Source: a virus
Direction: 5' to 3' (one strand)
IMG/VR virus record: IMGVR_UViG_3300010413_000018
Location: 1 to 64,000 of that record
Length of the DNA stretch: 64,000 nucleotides
The stretch's first letter is position 1; the number at the start of each line of letters is the position of its first letter. Shown one piece after another: positions 12,608 through 19,258 of this stretch. Below the pieces are notes generated by a model. The model had not been told where the DNA came from. It worked only from the letters and a program-made list of their open reading frames with translations, and searched no databases. A program made the position numbers and the translations under genes.

Positions 12608-13132
12608 TTATTCTTCTGCGTACACCCTTTTCCAACTTTCAATAAACGCCACGATCGCCTTGGCGCCTTCCGGGTTCATTGATATTACAGTATACTCAAA
12701 CGTAGGTGTAAAGTTGGATAGGTGCAGCCACCGTAAAAACTCCATCACCGTGCTGTTCTCGCCTAAGTCGTGATCAAGGTACATATGATCCGGTAAGCCG
12801 TACCTCTGCACGTGAAACTTAGCTAATTCCACACAGTTAGCCCAAATCACTAGCGCGTCCCTCGGTATGTCATGGTCTCGATCCTTTCCGGGATTGCGCA
12901 CGTCATCCAACCACAAAATGTAGCGGATCGGTTGATCCAATAAAACACTTTTTAATTCACGTGCTGACTGCCCGTCTAACCCGTAACAATTATCTGCCTT
13001 CTCTAGAGCGTACGCTGCAGCTAAAAACTCCGGCACTTCACCGGTATCCTCGCAAAAAAAGCATCGCCGTTGACTAAAAAGTGCCTTCGCCATGTAACAG
13101 TGTGGACATTTAGCATACCCTGGTTTCATCAC
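12608..13132 (-). CDS. ZR-cREC fusion protein (ZR28)
   Basis: 174 aa. Residues 1-65 are a complete ZR unit: CPHC (9-12), CFFC (24-27), AAAYAL, ARELKSVL. Residues about 70-170 match the pattern of the cyclic-phosphate-processing receiver-like family (cREC): ILWLDDVRNPG (72-82) with an Asp pair, a central W/A helix, and YLDHDLG (118-124) with Asp-His-Asp. The family assignment is from memory of its signature. cREC is predicted to act on RNA or nucleotide cyclic phosphates, so the fusion hints that ZR domains work near nucleic acids. Overlaps ZR29 by 4 nt. Confidence 0.8.
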   Translation of the reverse strand: MMKPGYAKCPHCYMAKALFSQRRCFFCEDTGEVPEFLAAAYALEKADNCYGLDGQSARELKSVLLDQPIRYILWLDDVRNPGKDRDHDIPRDALVIWANCVELAKFHVQRYGLPDHMYLDHDLGENSTVMEFLRWLHLSNFTPTFEYTVISMNPEGAKAIVAFIESWKRVYAEE

Positions 13133-13332
13133 TTTTCTCCGTACTGAGTGCGTAAATTATCAATAAGCTCAATTATTTGTAAACTCGTGCGCGCTGTATC
13201 AATCATCAAAATGTAAGCCGCGCGCGTACAAGGTTGTACTTTATGCTTACCTTTACATAGCAAGCAATTTTTGAACTTAATCAGCTCACAACGCGGGCAG
13301 TCTACTAGCTGTGTTTTCTTCTTCCAGTGCAT
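13129..13332 (-). CDS. ZR-family protein (ZR29)
   Basis: 67 aa. CPRC (12-15), CLLCKGKHKV (23-32), RAAYILM, IDNLRTQYG. A -35/-10 pair lies just upstream (13339-13366), and the predicted transcript start falls at or next to the ATG, leaving almost no leader. Confidence 0.85.
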   Translation of the reverse strand: MHWKKKTQLVDCPRCELIKFKNCLLCKGKHKVQPCTRAAYILMIDTARTSLQIIELIDNLRTQYGEK

Positions 13333-13338
13333 TAATGG

Positions 13339-13366
13339 TTAATACCCGCGCCACAACTTTTTGTAA
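13339..13366 (-). promoter_or_regulatory. GGGTATTAA-type promoter for ZR29
   Basis: Minus strand TTACAA (13366-13361), 16-bp spacer, TATTAA (13344-13339) preceded by CGGG. The same GGGTATTAA string occurs before the genes at 27372 and 21303, suggesting a second promoter class in the window. Confidence 0.6.
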
Positions 13367-13376
13367 ATATTTTTGT

Positions 13377-13423
13377 TTGCAACGTTACTTTTTATTTGCA
13401 CTAACCCTAAAATGAAGTATGCT
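13377..13423 (+). promoter_or_regulatory. Tandem-box promoter P3
   Basis: TTGCAA (13377), TTGCAC (13396), 16-bp spacer, TATGCT (13418-13423). Predicted start at about 13430, the A of the ATG, so the message is probably leaderless. Confidence 0.8.
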
Positions 13424-13429
13424 TTAAGT

Positions 13430-13645
13430 ATGGACAAACGCTACAGAAAAATCAGTCAAAAAGAACGACAGGCAATGATTGACGACAGAAAAGTACAACT
13501 TCGCTCATTATGCAACGAAGTAGGATCTTGTGCTAACGAAGAACGCAGAATTTTACAAGCGGACATCAAGCGGTTAGAAAACCGCAGCCGTAAAGTTGTT
13601 TTTGACACATACGAAAGAACTGTCTGTTACGCCAGTTCAAAGTAA
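13430..13645 (+). CDS. Small basic helical protein, leaderless start
   Basis: 71 aa from ATG 13430, the predicted first base of the transcript; no ribosome-binding site is present. A start at an earlier ATG would place coding sequence over the -10 box. Helical and rich in Arg/Lys/Glu (QKERQAMIDDRKVQLRSL) with three cysteines. Function unknown. Confidence 0.7.
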   Translation: MDKRYRKISQKERQAMIDDRKVQLRSLCNEVGSCANEERRILQADIKRLENRSRKVVFDTYERTVCYASSK

Positions 13646-13670
13646 AACCCTAACCCTTTCGGAGGTTTTC

Positions 13671-13943
13671 ATGAAAGTTTCTCTTACCGCGATCGCTACC
13701 CTAACCGCTTCCCCTAACAACACCGAGCTACGCGGCCAACGCGCTAGCCGCACGGTTGTTTTCGGCGAATTTTCGCGCTATTGCTTGTTCGCCGTGCATG
13801 TGCGCGAAGGTAACCGCGTTATGTGGATGGTCGAAGACGCCGAGACCGTAGATCCGGAAACCGGCCTATCGGAAGTTATTCGCCAGGCTTGGACTCCGCT
13901 TGAGGCAGTAAAAGGCCTGGAAGCTGAATTCGCAACGACGTAG
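13671..13943 (+). CDS. Phage hypothetical protein
   Basis: 90 aa from ATG 13671, which follows CGGAGGTTTTC; an earlier in-frame ATG at 13596 has no site and overlaps the preceding gene. Small alpha/beta protein (YCLFAVHVREGNRVMWMVED) ending in an acidic helix. Second gene of the P3 transcript, followed by a terminator. Confidence 0.75.
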   Translation: MKVSLTAIATLTASPNNTELRGQRASRTVVFGEFSRYCLFAVHVREGNRVMWMVEDAETVDPETGLSEVIRQAWTPLEAVKGLEAEFATT

Positions 13944-13965
13944 TTTGCACGTTTCCCAAAAGTTT

Positions 13966-13993
13966 AGGCGGCTCCTGGCCGCCTTTATTTTTT
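13966..13993 (+). terminator. Rho-independent terminator
   Basis: AGGCGG (13966-13971) pairs with CCGCCT (13979-13984), then TTATTTTTT. Ends the P3 transcript just before P4. Confidence 0.8.
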
Positions 13994-14008
13994 AATAAAA
14001 AAAGTTGT

Positions 14009-14055
14009 TTGCAACGTTACTTTTTATTTGCATATCCCACAAAATGAAGTATGCT
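14009..14055 (+). promoter_or_regulatory. Tandem-box promoter P4
   Basis: TTGCAA (14009), TTGCAT (14028), 16-bp spacer, TATGCT (14050-14055). Predicted start at 14062, the A of ATG. Confidence 0.8.
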
Positions 14056-14061
14056 TTAAAT

Positions 14062-14343
14062 ATGGACAAAAACACAAATAAAACCTACACCGTAGAAGTT
14101 TTTCGAAGCACTAACCGCATCAGCATCGTAACCGGTACGGTAGCGGAGCTGACCCGTCATTTTATGTACACGCTGCAAGCTGGAGCTTCCTACCAGCACG
14201 AGCGCGGCAACAAAAAGATCAACCTAGCGCCGAAGAACATAACCGCGCTTTTGGCAAACCTGAATAAAGCCAGCGCTAACGTTTCTTGCAACGGTAGCCG
14301 AAACAAAACCTACGCACTTTCCCAGTTTGACGAGCAAAATTAG
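14062..14343 (+). CDS. Phage hypothetical protein, leaderless start
   Basis: 93 aa starting MDKNTNKTYTVEVFRS at the predicted transcript start. Appears alpha/beta with a Lys/Asn-rich C-terminal half (NGSRNKTYALSQFDEQN). No recognised family. First of a two-gene unit with 14353. Confidence 0.7.
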   Translation: MDKNTNKTYTVEVFRSTNRISIVTGTVAELTRHFMYTLQAGASYQHERGNKKINLAPKNITALLANLNKASANVSCNGSRNKTYALSQFDEQN

Positions 14344-14352
14344 AGGCAACCA

Positions 14353-14628
14353 ATGAACAGCACACAAAAACATACAGTTCAAACGATAAACGACCTCCTA
14401 GTTCAAAACGGTGTTGACGCGCTAATTAAAGTAACGACCGGTAAGTGGCGCGCTTCTTGCACCAACTCCGCTGCTAAAAAGCAAACATACCTTAGCGGCC
14501 AGTGGGTGGCGTCTCACCGACGATCGCGCGGTACCGTTGAAGCGCTCCGGAACGCAGTAGTAGCGTCCGGCTTTTCAGTAGTTGATACTTGGGCCGACGA
14601 TTACAATGTCGGTGTCGTTTTTAATTAG
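14353..14628 (+). CDS. Phage hypothetical protein
   Basis: 91 aa. AGAGGCAACCA precedes the ATG. Begins with a helix (TINDLLVQNGVDALIKV) then a basic middle (TGKWRASCTNSAAKKQTY) and a hydrophobic end. Could be a small nucleic-acid-binding protein, but nothing decisive is seen. Promoter P5 begins 10 bp past its stop. Confidence 0.7.
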   Translation: MNSTQKHTVQTINDLLVQNGVDALIKVTTGKWRASCTNSAAKKQTYLSGQWVASHRRSRGTVEALRNAVVASGFSVVDTWADDYNVGVVFN

Positions 14629-14637
14629 ATATTTTAT

Positions 14638-14685
14638 TTGCAACGTTACTTTTTATTTGCACGTACCACAAAAGCGTGGTATACT
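14638..14685 (+). promoter_or_regulatory. Tandem-box promoter P5
   Basis: TTGCAA (14638), TTGCAC (14657), 17-bp spacer, TATACT (14680-14685). Closest of the set to a consensus sigma-70 -10. The leader ATGGACAATAACA is shared in spirit with the other transcripts. Confidence 0.8.
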
Positions 14686-14724
14686 TAAAGCATGGACAAT
14701 AACACTGCAACAAGGGGTAAAATA

Positions 14725-15228
14725 ATGTTACGAAAAGAAAGAAATCAAGAGTGCGCGCGAAATTGGCTTCAAACCAGCAAAAATACACTAATGAATCTTC
14801 TGGAAGGTGAAATGCGATCCGCACTATCAGCCGAAGCGATCGACCATATTGGGCGCGCCGTTCTCGAAATAAGCGACGCTCAGCGCGCGGTACGTAAAGC
14901 CAGCCAACCCGTAAAAAAAGAAAAAGCGCCGGAAGCGATCAAGTTCACCGACGTGATGAGCGTGTACTCCGGTAAAGCCGGGCACTGTTGCTGTGGTTGT
15001 TCCGGAAAGCACACTTACCGCTCCGAAACGCGGGAGCAAGCCGGTAAAAATCGTGGCTACGCCATAGGTGACGACGAGGTCAACGACAGCTCTGTAAAGC
15101 GTATTTTGAGCACCATGAATCAACTAATCGCCAGTAACAAACCGTGCGAAATTGATATGCCGTCCGACTGGGGGCACATAGCTATAACGTTCGGCTCGCG
15201 GCTTTACGTCGCCTACCTAAGAAAGTAA
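14725..15228 (+). CDS. Phage hypothetical with CCCGC motif
   Basis: 167 aa from ATG 14725 (AAGGGGTAAAATA upstream); an in-frame leaderless ATG at 14692 would add 11 residues. The N-terminal half is a coiled coil (EAIDHIGRAVLEISDAQRAV). The middle holds VYSGKAGHCCCGCSGKHTY, a cysteine cluster I recall from uncharacterised phage proteins, likely metal-binding. The C-terminal part is alpha/beta. Leads an operon with the SspB homologue and two ZR genes. Confidence 0.75.
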   Translation: MLRKERNQECARNWLQTSKNTLMNLLEGEMRSALSAEAIDHIGRAVLEISDAQRAVRKASQPVKKEKAPEAIKFTDVMSVYSGKAGHCCCGCSGKHTYRSETREQAGKNRGYAIGDDEVNDSSVKRILSTMNQLIASNKPCEIDMPSDWGHIAITFGSRLYVAYLRK

Positions 15229-15237
15229 CCTAACCTG

Positions 15238-15603
15238 ATGAACTCAGCTAAGAAACGCCTTGTAGAATATTTAATCCAGGCCGGATCCGTTTACGTCCAT
15301 CTGCTCACCCGAGCGGATGGCGTTTACGTTCCAGAGCACCTTAAAGCGACTCCCACTACCGCGTTACAGATCGGCTACAACTTTCCCGTGCCGATCCCGG
15401 ATCTAAAAATCGACGATACCGGTATAACCGCCACATTGTCGTTCAGTCGTACGCCGTACCTGTGCTTTGTACCGTGGGACGCAGTCTTCGCGATCACTAA
15501 CGAGGCCGGCCAAGGCGCACAATGGCCTATCGACGGCGAGCTGCTGCTTGAGCCGGAAGATAAACCCGAGGAACGGCGCCCCAAGCTTAGGTTGGTAAAA
15601 TGA
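15238..15603 (+). CDS. sspB: SspB-like ClpXP adaptor
   Basis: 121 aa, near the usual SspB size. Characteristic features appear in order: VYVHLLTRADGVYVPEHL (18-35), LQIGYNFPVPIPDLKIDD, ITATLSFSRTPYLCFVPW (62-79) and GQGAQWP, then a charged tail ending KLRLVK that may serve as the ClpX-binding segment. In bacteria SspB tethers ssrA-tagged and some other substrates to ClpXP. A phage copy could redirect host proteolysis or steer tagged phage proteins. The next ZR gene starts inside its stop (ATGA), so the two are translationally coupled. Confidence 0.85.
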   Translation: MNSAKKRLVEYLIQAGSVYVHLLTRADGVYVPEHLKATPTTALQIGYNFPVPIPDLKIDDTGITATLSFSRTPYLCFVPWDAVFAITNEAGQGAQWPIDGELLLEPEDKPEERRPKLRLVK

Positions 15604-15809
15604 GTCAAGAAACAAAACAAACAATGGCGTGCCCGCGCTGTACTGGCGTGGGTGCGTTTATACCTTGGCATAGTTGTGCACTTTGTCACAACCGTAAAGC
15701 AGTTCCAGTAGAGGTAGGTACCGCGTACAATTTGTTGCGCGACGACGGCGAACCCCACCTATCACAAGTTCGAACTGATTGGCTTTTAAGGCAATTTAAA
15801 AATGAGTGA
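15600..15809 (+). CDS. ZR-family protein (ZR30), plus strand
   Basis: 69 aa. CPRCTGVG (11-18), CALC (26-29) then HNRKAVPVE, GTAYNLL. The 4-nt overlap with sspB and 8-nt overlap with ZR31 put it in the middle of the P5 operon. Confidence 0.85.
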   Translation: MSQETKQTMACPRCTGVGAFIPWHSCALCHNRKAVPVEVGTAYNLLRDDGEPHLSQVRTDWLLRQFKNE

Positions 15810-16038
15810 AAAACTTGTTACCTGCCCGCGCTGTCAGTCTGCTTGGTGGCCAATGGATAAAGATCTGTTATTTCCCGGTTATTGTGCGCTCTGTCAAGGC
15901 GCGCGTACCGTTAGTGCCGCGCTATCAAGCGCCTACCAACTATTTCTCGACGAACGGTTTAAATACGATCAACACCCCGATGCAATTCTTACTCGGACGA
16001 TCGTCAAGACAGTAGACAATGACAGCAACGCGCGCTAA
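15802..16038 (+). CDS. ZR-family protein (ZR31), plus strand
   Basis: 78 aa. CPRC (8-11), CALCQG (28-33), SSAYQLF. The linker (SAWWPMDKDLLFPGY) resembles that of ZR9 (ALNWPYDGDRIYAGS), so these two are probably closer relatives despite lying on opposite strands. Overlaps the next gene by 20 nt. Confidence 0.85.
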   Translation: MSEKLVTCPRCQSAWWPMDKDLLFPGYCALCQGARTVSAALSSAYQLFLDERFKYDQHPDAILTRTIVKTVDNDSNAR

Positions 16039-16393
16039 ACGCCAAGAGCGCGATCGTCAAGCAATGGCTGCGGCGCCGTTAACAAAAGAACTCCATGATT
16101 TAATGCGACGCATGTACCGCTACTCAAAGCACCAGCCGGTAATAAAAAGCCGTAGCTCTTCGCTAAGCTATCAGTGTAACTTCCTCTGGACAGGTATGTA
16201 CTGGGTCGGAACTGGCGTTTACAAGCAACGTATTACCGCCATCAGGGATTTACGTCGGTGCGCCACCAAGCTACTTGAAGCGCAAGTTTGGAGCACCAGC
16301 ACGTACACACGGCTTATTGATCGCTTAGAAGCGATTGAAGTTGGCCTTGCCTTAATCAGTAGCCCAGCTTTAAAGAATATCTGCGATCGTTAG
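16019..16393 (+). CDS. Phage hypothetical protein, helical
   Basis: 124 aa. Basic N-terminal helix (TRAKRQERDRQ), Trp/Tyr-rich middle (FLWTGMYWVGTGVYK), and C-terminal LIDRLEAIEVGLALI. The last motif has a counterpart in the proteins at 17820 and 27772, so these ZR-linked genes may be distant relatives. Last of the P5 operon; its 3' end overlaps ZR32 by 24 nt from the opposite strand. Confidence 0.7.
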   Translation: MTATRAKRQERDRQAMAAAPLTKELHDLMRRMYRYSKHQPVIKSRSSSLSYQCNFLWTGMYWVGTGVYKQRITAIRDLRRCATKLLEAQVWSTSTYTRLIDRLEAIEVGLALISSPALKNICDR

Positions 16394-16633
16394 ATCAACG
16401 GTCAAGCTTAATACCGACGTCTCATTCAACGGGTACGTCTGTGTATCAGCTCCAAACACTAACTGAAACGCTGCAACACGCTCTTCAGTAACTTCTTTTT
16501 TACCTTTACAAAAAGTACAAATGTCACCGCGCGCGTTTTCCGGCCTCTGGCTCGCAATGTAACGTATTGGCCAGCCAAACTTGTAAACTCGGCCGTCGCC
16601 GCGACAAACCGGACACCTAAGCCGCTTACTCAT
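16370..16633 (-). CDS. ZR-family protein (ZR32)
   Basis: 87 aa from the ATG at 16633 beside the ZR33 stop. CPVCRGDG (7-14), CTFCKGKKEV (39-48), 28-residue basic linker (FGWPIRYIASQRPENARG), AAFQLV. The C-terminus is hydrophobic and lacks LR. Confidence 0.8.
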   Translation of the reverse strand: MSKRLRCPVCRGDGRVYKFGWPIRYIASQRPENARGDICTFCKGKKEVTEERVAAFQLVFGADTQTYPLNETSVLSLTVDLTIADIL

Positions 16634-16838
16634 CCCGATCCTCAAGTTCATAGCGCACTTGTCTTGCGTCTAAAATAGACGGTAAATAGCCGTCTTCAGT
16701 GCCCATAAAAGCGTACGCTGTCGCTAGCGCTTTATAGATGCGCTTTGCATCGTCGCACAACGCGCACGGTTCCCCGCAGCTGGTTTCGATAAGAAACGGC
16801 TTATAGCTACCGCCTTTACAGCGCGGACAATCAACCAC
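16626..16838 (-). CDS. ZR-family protein (ZR33)
   Basis: 70 aa. The knuckle starts at residue 4 (CPRCKGGS), then Cys21 and CALC (25-28). TAYAFM follows. C-terminal helix is acidic (RYELEDRDE). Overlaps ZR34 by 8 nt. Confidence 0.85.
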   Translation of the reverse strand: MVDCPRCKGGSYKPFLIETSCGEPCALCDDAKRIYKALATAYAFMGTEDGYLPSILDARQVRYELEDRDE

Positions 16839-17097
16839 GATGACTACTCTCTAAATCAGCGATCAACTGACTAACGAACTTGATTGTGCGCACAACTGGA
16901 TTCAAAAGTGCTATCGCGGTGTAGGCCTCTTCAGTTACCCGTTGTGCTCCCTGACAAAGTGGACACGGGATGGGCTCAGCGCCTCCTAAGTTATAGCGCA
17001 CCAATTGATCATTCCACGCCCAATAAATTCCATCAACGCAAACCACCGTCCCCACTCCTTGGCAAACCGGGCATCTATACGTTTTAACGGCCGTCAC
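16831..17097 (-). CDS. ZR-family protein (ZR34), long linker
   Basis: 88 aa. CPVCQGVG (9-16), Cys20, CPLCQGAQRV (45-54). The 32-residue linker contains YWAWNDQLVRYN. YTAIALL replaces AYxLL. Overlaps ZR35 by 4 nt. Confidence 0.85.
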   Translation of the reverse strand: MTAVKTYRCPVCQGVGTVVCVDGIYWAWNDQLVRYNLGGAEPIPCPLCQGAQRVTEEAYTAIALLNPVVRTIKFVSQLIADLESSHRG

Positions 17098-17372
17098 TGC
17101 GCCCTCCGATACGTTTTTCGTAGCTCGTCAATGTCTTCGAAAAAGTCAACCTTATTATTTAATGTTAAAGAAAACGCAATGGACAGCTCTTCGTCCACGT
17201 CACACGCGCCGTAACAAAGTGGGCATCTGCGCACTGCTGTAAATCCGTAGCGCTTCCATTTTTTACGATCTTTAAAAGTCACATTATGATACGGCGCTAG
17301 TGTCAAACGACTCACTCTAATTTCGCCAGCTCCTCCACATACCGGACACGTGACTTTTTTACTGCGTGGCAT
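17094..17372 (-). CDS. ZR-family protein (ZR35), basic long linker
   Basis: 92 aa. CPVCGGAG (9-16) and CPLCYG (50-55) with 37 residues between, very basic (FKDRKKWKRYGF). SIAFSLTL then IDELRKTYRR. The conserved CxxCxGxG of the first knuckle is the clearest DnaJ-like feature here. Confidence 0.85.
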   Translation of the reverse strand: MPRSKKVTCPVCGGAGEIRVSRLTLAPYHNVTFKDRKKWKRYGFTAVRRCPLCYGACDVDEELSIAFSLTLNNKVDFFEDIDELRKTYRRAQ

Positions 17373-17601
17373 ATGACTTCCTAAATTCTCTTAGTTCTTC
17401 GATTGTGGGATACCTATTAGTTTCCTTAAAAAGAGCATACGCGGTAAGCATCTCACGATCCGGTATTGCGCCTTTACCTTCGCATAATGGACAAGGGTAG
17501 CTATCCCACACTAAACGTTCTTCACCTTCACGTATGTACGCCACTGTCTTAAGCCCATGACAATGTGGACAATTCAATGGGCGCCCTCTACGCTTCGCCA
17601 T
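17359..17601 (-). CDS. ZR-family protein (ZR36), RGRP start
   Basis: 80 aa. MAKRRGRP resembles an AT-hook core and precedes CPHCHG (11-16) and CPLCEGKG (37-44). TAYALF and LREFRKSY follow. The RGRP tripeptide-plus-arginines suggests minor-groove DNA contact; this is a suggestion from the motif alone. Confidence 0.85.
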   Translation of the reverse strand: MAKRRGRPLNCPHCHGLKTVAYIREGEERLVWDSYPCPLCEGKGAIPDREMLTAYALFKETNRYPTIEELREFRKSYATQ

Positions 17602-17827
17602 AACCCATCTCCACGCGTAGCTGTTTAATATCAGCAGAGTTTAAGTAGGTATTCTGGCGCTTTAAAATGAATGCAGTTGCCAATAGCCTAATGACCTTCT
17701 GCTTGCCTAAACAAAGCGCACAAGGATCTGGCGTATACTTCCATTCTCCCGATTTCTTGTCGTAGCCAGCGTACACTCCGTAATATCCAGTGCCTTTACA
17801 GGCTGGACACTTTACCTTTTTAGACAC
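17588..17827 (-). CDS. ZR-family protein (ZR37)
   Basis: 79 aa. CPACKGTG (7-14) and CALCLGKQKV (36-45), linker Tyr/Lys-rich (YYGVYAGYDKKSGEWKY). ATAFIL and KQLRVEMGY follow. Overlaps the upstream non-ZR gene by 8 nt. Confidence 0.85.
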   Translation of the reverse strand: MSKKVKCPACKGTGYYGVYAGYDKKSGEWKYTPDPCALCLGKQKVIRLLATAFILKRQNTYLNSADIKQLRVEMGYGEA

Positions 17828-18218
17828 TAATACGATCTCCTTCTGCTAGTAAGCGGAGTGCGCCTTCTACCGCGTCCAATTGATCCCAAAACTCTTCTAC
17901 TCCGTTATGCTCCCACTGACTACATTTGATAGGCTGTACTTTTTTAAATACAATATCTGCATACGCACGAAGTAAGCGTAAACGAGAAAGTGCTTGAGAG
18001 CGAGATATAATCGCTGCAGTCGTCTTGAAGTAAAACCGTTCAAACGTAGCGCCGTACTGCGCTTCAAAATCTGCATGCCCCCGACATAAAAACCCTAGTT
18101 CAATGATGATCGTTTCAAGGCTATACACTTGGTTAAAATAATATGTATCAGGTACGGTTTGAGCACGCACCTTTAAAAAGTTTTCAACCTGCTCTGTAGA
18201 TAACCGCATCATCGGCAT
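17820..18218 (-). CDS. Phage hypothetical protein, helical
   Basis: 132 aa, no cysteine knuckles. Helical throughout; C-terminal WDQLDAVEGALRLLAEGD aligns by eye with LIDRLEAIEVGLALI of 16019. Contains IIIELGFLCRGHADFE. Overlaps ZR38 by 10 nt. Function unknown. Confidence 0.75.
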   Translation of the reverse strand: MPMMRLSTEQVENFLKVRAQTVPDTYYFNQVYSLETIIIELGFLCRGHADFEAQYGATFERFYFKTTAAIISRSQALSRLRLLRAYADIVFKKVQPIKCSQWEHNGVEEFWDQLDAVEGALRLLAEGDRISV

Positions 18219-18490
18219 TGTACGTCACTCCGTAACTGACGCAGCTCTTCATCTTCTGGAACTTCATCGTCATCCCAATCAGCGGTCACTAGCGCGTACG
18301 CGGCGTACAACTCATTTGAAATTAAACCTGCTCCTTCGCACAATCGGCAATTATTCCATATTATGTTTCGTTGTGCAGGTTCATTGACTGGTGTTTGATC
18401 ATAAATAAGCGTATAATCGCCGCCTCTCCCATCGCAAGCCGGACATCTATTTCTTTCTTCTTTTGTTGGCCTGATTTTCCTGCTTTGCAT
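18209..18490 (-). CDS. ZR-family protein (ZR38)
   Basis: 93 aa from the ATG at 18490; earlier starts would retrace the gene at 18447-18632. CPACDGRGG (16-24), CRLCEGAG (48-55), 28-residue linker, AAYALV. An acidic insert DWDDDEVPEDEE precedes LRQLRSD. Confidence 0.75.
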   Translation of the reverse strand: MQSRKIRPTKEERNRCPACDGRGGDYTLIYDQTPVNEPAQRNIIWNNCRLCEGAGLISNELYAAYALVTADWDDDEVPEDEELRQLRSDVQCR

Positions 18491-18632
18491 AAGCGATCGC
18501 TGCATCTCCGTCAAAGGTACTGAATGCACCATCCGGGCTAGTCCACACGAACGCATAGCTGTATTGTCCTTTACGCCGTTGTCGTCGTGTCCAGCCTGCT
18601 CGAAATAAGTATCCGACGTCTTCACTTCTCAC
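18447..18632 (-). CDS. Small hypothetical protein
   Basis: 61 aa, GTG start at 18632 overlapping the upstream stop by 4 nt. Sequence such as GYLFRAGWTRRQRRKGQYSY and FVWTSPDGAFSTFDGD looks like a small beta-rich basic domain; C-terminus KRRKK. It overlaps ZR38 by 44 nt in another frame. Unknown. Confidence 0.65.
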   Translation of the reverse strand: MRSEDVGYLFRAGWTRRQRRKGQYSYAFVWTSPDGAFSTFDGDAAIAYAKQENQANKRRKK

Positions 18633-18886
18633 AACTGCTCTTTGTTAATACGTAAAAGGTATTTAACCGCACAACGCTTACACGTATTGTGCTTTAAATG
18701 AAAGTCAACTATAGGAACATCCAAGTCCCAACCCATCCTTTCTTTTACATGTCCGCACAAGCTTTCCGTAGTAATTCCTCCTCCGAGCTTGCGTCCTTCC
18801 TTAGTCAACTCACGAATATGCCAAAGCGCGTGCGGACCCGCGCAGTTCGATTCACAAAACGAATACTCCGTTTTCTTCTTACCCAT
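18629..18886 (-). CDS. Cys/His-rich phage hypothetical protein
   Basis: 85 aa. Cysteines and histidines arranged as CxxxC (11-15), H19, H23, CGH (44-46) and CKRC (68-71) with flanking His suggest a metal site, but spacing does not match the ZR family. RINKEQL end. Overlaps its neighbour upstream by 8 nt. Confidence 0.75.
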   Translation of the reverse strand: MGKKKTEYSFCESNCAGPHALWHIRELTKEGRKLGGGITTESLCGHVKERMGWDLDVPIVDFHLKHNTCKRCAVKYLLRINKEQL

Positions 18887-19193
18887 GGTGCCTCTTTTGT
18901 AAGCGTTTAGGCAACATCGCGTAGGCTTCGTCTATTAGCTCTTGAACGGTACCTGGAACCTCCGTTCCATTTACCACCAACTTATTAGCTAGCACGATCG
19001 CTTCGCCGTCAGAATCCTCTTTACACACTTCAAACGACACCGTCCGGTTATCGCTTAGTACCTCAGCCTCAAAGTTATAGCCGGCCGACTCTAACGCAGA
19101 AGCTTTCGCCAACGTGGTGTCATCCACTGTAAGCTTGATAGATCGGCGCTTTCCTCCCGGCCTAACAAATTGTGTAAACTCAACGCTTGCCAT
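18879..19193 (-). CDS. Conserved phage-type hypothetical protein
   Basis: 104 aa from the ATG at 19193 (AACTGGAGGTAAA upstream). Alternating strands (VEFTQFVRPGGKRRSIKLTV, FEAEVLSDNRTVSFEV) and a C-terminal helical tail. I recall similar proteins in phages, function unknown. A stable hairpin lies in its leader. Confidence 0.75.
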   Translation of the reverse strand: MASVEFTQFVRPGGKRRSIKLTVDDTTLAKASALESAGYNFEAEVLSDNRTVSFEVCKEDSDGEAIVLANKLVVNGTEVPGTVQELIDEAYAMLPKRLQKRHHG

Positions 19194-19214
19194 TTTACCT
19201 CCAGTTAAGATTGC

Positions 19215-19242
19215 CCTCCCCGCAGGAGTATAAACGGGGAGG
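19215..19242 (-). promoter_or_regulatory. Leader hairpin, 8-bp GC stem
   Basis: CCTCCCCG (19215-19222) pairs with CGGGGAGG (19235-19242). On the minus strand it lies 22 nt before the start of 18879-19193 and has no T-run, so it is more likely a processing, stability or translational element than a terminator. Confidence 0.55.
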
Positions 19243-19258
19243 ACGGTTGGACAACACA

